A stretch of DNA of 26,089 nucleotides from positions 1 to 26,089 of IMG/VR virus record IMGVR_UViG_3300025543_000177; one strand, given 5' to 3'. The first letter of the stretch is position 1; each line of letters starts with the position of its first letter. The position numbers and the translations under genes were made by a program. This document shows, piece by piece, positions 21,388 to 26,089 of the stretch. The notes below the pieces were generated by a model. That model searched no databases and was not told the origin of the DNA. It worked only from the letters and a program-made list of their open reading frames with translations. Origin of the DNA: a virus.

Positions 21388-22617
21388 ATGGCAAAACCTG
21401 ATGGTGGTTTAATAACCGAAACAAACAGACAATATTATAGCGGGGCTCAAGGTTTTTTAGTAACTGAAGGGCAAACTAATTTTGTATGTACATTTAATAC
21501 TGATTTAAAATTTGGTAGCTATAGCCCAACAGTTAACGCTTATGCTTTAAATAATTTTGTGCTTTATGCTAGCCAAACAGGTTTACCAGGTAGTTTTTAC
21601 GAATATATTGCAGAATATACAGTAACTAAAAACACTATAACATTAGCTGCAGCCCCACTTACTAATAGTTTTGTTGTAGTACAATTAAAATCAGAAACAG
21701 GTAGTAACTACGGAAACGAAGATGCTTTTGGTACTACTGTACAAGAAAATTATAACAACTACGCTTACTTAAGTGTTAATGATGTTATAAATAACTTTAT
21801 GGTTGCTTATGTTGGTGCTGGTAAATTAATACCTAGTGTTAAAAGAACTGACGTTATATTTCATGTAAAGCGTGGATTACAAGAGCTTAGCTATGATACT
21901 TTAAAAAGCATTAAATCTCAAGAATTACAAATACCAGCTAGTTTATCTGTACCTATTCCTCAAGATTATGTTAATTATGTTAAATGTTCTTGGGTAGATA
22001 GCTTAGGTGTAAAACATATTATATATCCTACAACATTAACTTCAAATCCATACTCAAAATTACCACAAGATGATGATGGTTTGCCTTTGCAGGATAATTA
22101 TGATGATAATATATCCGCAAGTCAATATGCAACTGAAGAAAGATGGGGCACGGCAAATAAAAAATTAATTAGCGGAGGATTTAATGTTAATGATATTAAT
22201 AATGGTCTTAACCCTGATTGGTGGAATAGTTGGGGTGCTGGTGGATTTTACGGACAACGGTTTGGTAATTCTCCAGAAACATCACAGATTAATGGTTGGT
22301 TTACAATAAACGAAAGAGAAGGGAAATTTTCTTTTTCTAGCGACCTGGTTGGAGCAATTATTATATTAGAATACATTTCTGATGGATTAGCTTATACGGC
22401 TGATATGCGCATCCCTAAGCTTGCTGAGGACGCTATATATGCATATGTTCTCCATGGAATTATGCATGGGCGTATGAATGTACCTGAATATATTGTAAAC
22501 CGTTTAAAAAGAGACAAAAGCACAAAGATTAGAAATACTAAAATAAGATTATCCAATATAAAACTTGAAGAAATAACTCAAGTTATGAGAGGTAAATCTA
22601 AATGGATTAAACACTAA
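21388..22617 (+). CDS. Neck/tail-stabilisation-like structural protein
   Basis: 409 residues. Residues 1-120 are beta-rich and read like a small fibre or binding domain. The block VNDVINNFMVAYVGAGKLIPSVKRTDV (about 131-157), then GLQELSYDTLKS and PQDYVNYVKCSWVD...VKHIIYPT, is a distinctive pattern I associate with the neck protein of marine short-tailed and crAss-like phages, comparable in gene order to P22 gp4-type tail stabilisation proteins. The C-terminal part (LAEDAIYAYVLHGIMHGRMN, then an Arg/Lys-rich helix ending KWIKH) is helical and basic. It follows the adaptor by six bases and precedes the giant structural gene by six. It is probably a virion neck component; the exact match needs a structural comparison. 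Confidence 0.7.
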   Translation: MAKPDGGLITETNRQYYSGAQGFLVTEGQTNFVCTFNTDLKFGSYSPTVNAYALNNFVLYASQTGLPGSFYEYIAEYTVTKNTITLAAAPLTNSFVVVQLKSETGSNYGNEDAFGTTVQENYNNYAYLSVNDVINNFMVAYVGAGKLIPSVKRTDVIFHVKRGLQELSYDTLKSIKSQELQIPASLSVPIPQDYVNYVKCSWVDSLGVKHIIYPTTLTSNPYSKLPQDDDGLPLQDNYDDNISASQYATEERWGTANKKLISGGFNVNDINNGLNPDWWNSWGAGGFYGQRFGNSPETSQINGWFTINEREGKFSFSSDLVGAIIILEYISDGLAYTADMRIPKLAEDAIYAYVLHGIMHGRMNVPEYIVNRLKRDKSTKIRNTKIRLSNIKLEEITQVMRGKSKWIKH

Positions 22618-22623
22618 AATTAA

Positions 22624-25600
22624 ATGGCTGAAGTTAAAAATGCTTTTATTAAATCCAAAATGAATCAAGATCTAGATGATAGATTACTACCATCTGGAGA
22701 ATATCGTGAAGGAATTAATATACAAGTAAGTAAATCGGAAGGTGCTGATGTAGGTGCGTTACAGAATATTTTAGGTAATAAAAAAGTTGTAGATTTTAGG
22801 TCTATAACTGGAGTAAATGATTTAGTTACAATTGGAGAATTTACGGATGCTACCAATGATACTATCTATGTTTTTTTAACTAATAACACCGATACTAACT
22901 ATAACTTTAATCCTACTTATAATAGTGCAGCCAAAAATTTTATATACTCCTATAATGTGTTAAATGGTAATACCGTTAAACTTGTAGAGGGTAATTTTTT
23001 AAACTTTTCTACAACTAATCCAATATATGGGGTTAATGTTTTAGAGAGTTTATTATTTTGGACTGATAACAGAAATCAACCAAGAAAAATAAATATTATA
23101 TCTGCAACTCAATCCGCAGATTATTATACTACAGAAGACCAAATATCAGTAGCGAAATTAAACCCATTTAAACCTATTGAGTTATATAGAAATACAGGGT
23201 CTGATGCTTCTCCTATATGGGAAACTACACTGCTAGATGTTACTAGTCAATTTTTACCAGATGGTATTACAGCAAATCCAAATTACAATCCAACTTACGC
23301 AGGAGATCCAGATTATTTAGAAGATAAATTTGTAAGGTTTAGCTATAGATATAAATTTGATGATGGAGAGTACTCTGTGATGGCTCCATTTACTCAAGCC
23401 ACATTTATACCTAAGCAAGATGGTTATTTTTTAGAAGGCACTACACCTACCGGTAATTCAGAAGATGAAAATGCTGCATATAGAAGTACTATTGTAGATT
23501 TTATGGAAAACAAAGTAGATAATATTTTGTTACAAATTCCTTTACCAACTAATGGAAACTCTACATTTAGTAGTTTTAAAATAACGGACATAGAGATTCT
23601 ATATAAAGAATCCGATCAAATTGCTGTTCAGGTTGTTGATGTTATTACTAGCGATGAAATTAACAAAGTATTAACTGATACTTTCCAATATGATTATCAA
23701 GCTAGAAAACCTTTTAGAACATTACCAGATTCTGAAGTAATTAGAGTATATGATAAGATTCCAGTTAGAGCTTTTGGGCAGGAAATTATAAGCAATAGAA
23801 TAGTTTATAGTAACTTTCAAGATAAACATACGCCACCTAGCTATTTGGACTATAATGTTGGTGCATTTAATAAAGCAAGCTTTAGCGTAAAAAGCAATAC
23901 AAATAAAAACTATCCTACAGATACGACTAGTGTAGTTGAATATCCTATGCATACACTAAAGCAAAACAGAAATTACCAAGTTGGTATTATTTTGTCTGAT
24001 AAATATGCAAGATCTTCGTCTACTATATTATCTATAGTTAATGATGGAGACGTTAGTGGTGCTTTAGGTTCTTTTGCAGGGTCAACTTATTATCATCCTT
24101 ATGAAACAGAAATAGGTAATAGTCCAAATACTTGGCCTGGGGATGCTTTAAAGGTATTATTTAATACTATAATTCCAAATAATCCACCTGATTTTCAAAC
24201 TGGTTGGCCTGGCTTATACAATGGCGATGCAAATTCCTCTAAGTATAATCCATTAGGGTGGTACTCTTATAAAATAGTTGTTAAACAAACAGAACAGGAC
24301 TATTATAATGTATATCTACCCGGCATAGTTAATGGCTATCCTAATGCAGCTGACCTAGCCTCTAGTTTAGAGGTTAATAAAACAGCTCATATAACTTTAT
24401 TAAATGATAACATAAATAAAGTACCAAGAGATTTAAGTGAAGTTGGACCTAACCAAAAACAATATAGAAGTAGTGTACAATTATTTGGTAGAGTAACCCC
24501 AGATGGTTCTACAGCTAATCCTTTGTTTAATAAACAGTATTATCCAGGTAGAGCTTCTCATACTGTTTCAACAATAGCAGAGCAGGATGATTTATTTTCT
24601 ACAGTTGCTGAATATGCGGATATTTACCAAACAGAATCAAATCCTTTATTAGGTAGAATAACACAAGATGGCGAACCTATTGGCTCTCAACCACTTGCAA
24701 CAGGAACTTATAATATATTATTAGGTGTTTATGAAACAACTCCTGAAATATCAAGATTAGATATATTTTGGGAGACTTCAACGGCTGGTTTAATATCAGA
24801 ATTAAATCAAGCTATTGCAGAAGGAACTGACCAAGCAACGGGATTTGATGGATGGAGTTTTTCACAATCTGAATCTGATGCTATTGGTACAACTGTTACA
24901 GGGGAATTTGTTCCTTTAGATATTGCTAATCAACCCATAAATAATTCTATAGTAACATTGACAAGTGTAGTTGATGGCACAGGGACCATTAGGTCTGGCT
25001 GGGAATTAGTTGAAGTACCGGGGACCCCTAATAAATGGTATTTAAAAACAACAGCAAATTTTTATTACGGTGTAAATGCTTCCGTTAAAGAATCATATAC
25101 ATTTACATTTAGTGTAATTGATGCTGGAGGTACTAGGACTACATTAACCTCAACAGGTTCATTATCTAACGCTGCACCATTAATAACAAATTGTAATGCA
25201 GCTGTAACTGTACAACAAGGAAGCACTAATGTAACAACTTTTACTGGTACTAATGGTTCAAATGTAGCTGGTGGCAAACAAACGGAAAACTTAACGTGGG
25301 CTTTAGTTTCTTCTACTCCCGCATTAAGTACTTTATCTATGAACCCTAGCACAGGTACATTAACTGAATCTACTGGCCAGGCCGCTGGAAGTTATAGTGT
25401 AACGGTAAGCTTAACAGACGCGGGAGGTTTACAAAATACTTGTACCACTTCAGTTATATTTGGTGAAGAACCTGCTAACTGTGGATTTAATAATAATATT
25501 TTTCCTTATATTCCATCAGTAATAGCTATTCAAAACCAAGCTTACGGTATTTATTGGGTTTCTAATAAAACAAATGCTTCGGCCAATGAACCAATAAGTA

Positions 25601-26089
25601 GAGCACAAGGAGAACTTGCTTTAGAATTGGATAATAATTTAGTTGAAAGTTATAAGCAAACAAAATTCACCGGACCATCAAACTGTACAAACATTGGTGG
25701 CTTTAGTCAAGGTGAAATGAAAAATTCTAACTACAATGCTAAAGATAGAACTAATTGTTCTCAAGAAGATACTAATCTATCCGCTGGAACTGGTTTTATA
25801 AGTGTTGATTTTCTTTTATATCAATATTCATTCAACTCTTCTAATGCAAATGACACTTTAAATTTAAAATGGCCAGCATATTTACAGTATAGATCTGTTG
25901 CAGATAGCATTGCGGGTAATGATAATTGGGTACAAGCAGTAGATGTTGAGGGAATACCTATAACGTTTGGAGGTCAACAAAAAAGTGATTATCCTGCAAT
26001 TTTACCTGGTGATACTAATTCAATTAGTAATAAAGGTGTTTTATTAAATCCTACAACAACAAGTTCATTATCATTACAAGGAACGCCAA
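22624..26089 (+). CDS. Giant tail/neck structural protein (3' truncated by window end)
   Basis: Open from ATG 22624 to the window end, at least 1155 residues, with no stop in frame in my translation. The N-terminus (KSKMNQDLDDRLLPSGEYRE, then LFWTDNRNQPRKINI and EDQISVAKLNPF) and the block YPMHTLKQNRNYQVG are patterns I recognise from large structural proteins of marine phages; a similar position is held by the tail hub or muzzle-type protein of short-tailed phages. Residues about 775-950 look like two cadherin/immunoglobulin-like beta-sandwich repeats, each ending in (S/T)-(F/V)-(S/T)-V/L-x-D-A-G-G, possibly an insertion that contacts the cell surface. N-terminal residues 1-50 have a helical arm. 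The remainder lies beyond the window, so total length and C-terminal domains are unknown. Confidence 0.8.
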   Translation, partial: MAEVKNAFIKSKMNQDLDDRLLPSGEYREGINIQVSKSEGADVGALQNILGNKKVVDFRSITGVNDLVTIGEFTDATNDTIYVFLTNNTDTNYNFNPTYNSAAKNFIYSYNVLNGNTVKLVEGNFLNFSTTNPIYGVNVLESLLFWTDNRNQPRKINIISATQSADYYTTEDQISVAKLNPFKPIELYRNTGSDASPIWETTLLDVTSQFLPDGITANPNYNPTYAGDPDYLEDKFVRFSYRYKFDDGEYSVMAPFTQATFIPKQDGYFLEGTTPTGNSEDENAAYRSTIVDFMENKVDNILLQIPLPTNGNSTFSSFKITDIEILYKESDQIAVQVVDVITSDEINKVLTDTFQYDYQARKPFRTLPDSEVIRVYDKIPVRAFGQEIISNRIVYSNFQDKHTPPSYLDYNVGAFNKASFSVKSNTNKNYPTDTTSVVEYPMHTLKQNRNYQVGIILSDKYARSSSTILSIVNDGDVSGALGSFAGSTYYHPYETEIGNSPNTWPGDALKVLFNTIIPNNPPDFQTGWPGLYNGDANSSKYNPLGWYSYKIVVKQTEQDYYNVYLPGIVNGYPNAADLASSLEVNKTAHITLLNDNINKVPRDLSEVGPNQKQYRSSVQLFGRVTPDGSTANPLFNKQYYPGRASHTVSTIAEQDDLFSTVAEYADIYQTESNPLLGRITQDGEPIGSQPLATGTYNILLGVYETTPEISRLDIFWETSTAGLISELNQAIAEGTDQATGFDGWSFSQSESDAIGTTVTGEFVPLDIANQPINNSIVTLTSVVDGTGTIRSGWELVEVPGTPNKWYLKTTANFYYGVNASVKESYTFTFSVIDAGGTRTTLTSTGSLSNAAPLITNCNAAVTVQQGSTNVTTFTGTNGSNVAGGKQTENLTWALVSSTPALSTLSMNPSTGTLTESTGQAAGSYSVTVSLTDAGGLQNTCTTSVIFGEEPANCGFNNNIFPYIPSVIAIQNQAYGIYWVSNKTNASANEPISRAQGELALELDNNLVESYKQTKFTGPSNCTNIGGFSQGEMKNSNYNAKDRTNCSQEDTNLSAGTGFISVDFLLYQYSFNSSNANDTLNLKWPAYLQYRSVADSIAGNDNWVQAVDVEGIPITFGGQQKSDYPAILPGDTNSISNKGVLLNPTTTSSLSLQGTP

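Noticed and set aside
25065-25352. Minus-strand 95-residue ORF
   Set aside because: Antisense of the Thr/Ser/Val-rich repeats in the giant structural gene, whose + frame is open throughout.
1-26089. tRNA genes, CRISPR arrays, insertion sequences or integrase/attachment sites
   Set aside because: I saw no cloverleaf, no spaced repeat array, no transposase or integrase motif and no terminal inverted repeats in my reading.

Overview
The window is a stretch of a tailed double-stranded DNA phage (order-level Caudoviricetes), AT-rich (roughly one third GC), with every convincing gene on the + strand and almost no non-coding DNA. The protein families are those typical of marine virioplankton contigs. 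Nearly every start codon is preceded by an A/T-rich leader (such as TTATTATATTATG) and none by a Shine-Dalgarno GGAGG. This is the habit of Bacteroidota genes, so I infer a marine flavobacterial host; that is an inference and not proven. The order terL - portal - scaffold - major capsid - short connector proteins - very large structural protein, with no tail tube, sheath or tape-measure gene in view, fits a short-tailed phage. It is loosely reminiscent of crAss-like gene order, but I cannot verify that assignment.

Layout. (1) 1-4857: distal tail/receptor-binding module: the end of a glycine-rich fibre, a Trp-rich repeat protein, a small beta-rich protein, a tail-fibre-assembly-chaperone-like protein and a 974-residue fibre with three LamG-like domains. 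(2) 4858-4996: the only sizeable intergenic region after the tail module; it holds an RNA element that can fold as an H-type pseudoknot with a mutually exclusive alternative hairpin. (3) 4997-7568: a small conserved protein, then groEL and groES in reversed order and overlapping, then a winged-helix-like protein. (4) 7571-12356: about a dozen small genes including an EF-hand-like protein, a one-TM protein, an M15-family peptidase (probable endolysin), an HEXXH mini-protein, a GTA-type three-TM holin, a coiled-coil protein, and a 201-residue protein that looks like two GroES-like barrels in tandem. (5) 12356-26089: packaging and capsid module: terL (with a sharp GC-rich patch over the Walker B region), portal, scaffold, major capsid protein, a strong terminator, then head-tail connector-like proteins and an incomplete giant structural protein.

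How it fits together: portal, scaffold and capsid build the prohead, TerL fills it, the connector and giant proteins form the neck/tail, the LamG and Gly-rich fibres bind the host, holin plus M15 peptidase release progeny, and the phage chaperonin genes plausibly help fold the capsid or fibre proteins. The most interesting points are the second, tandem GroES-like protein, the highly altered GroEL/GroES pair, the switch-like pseudoknot before the chaperonin operon, and the GC-rich island inside terL.
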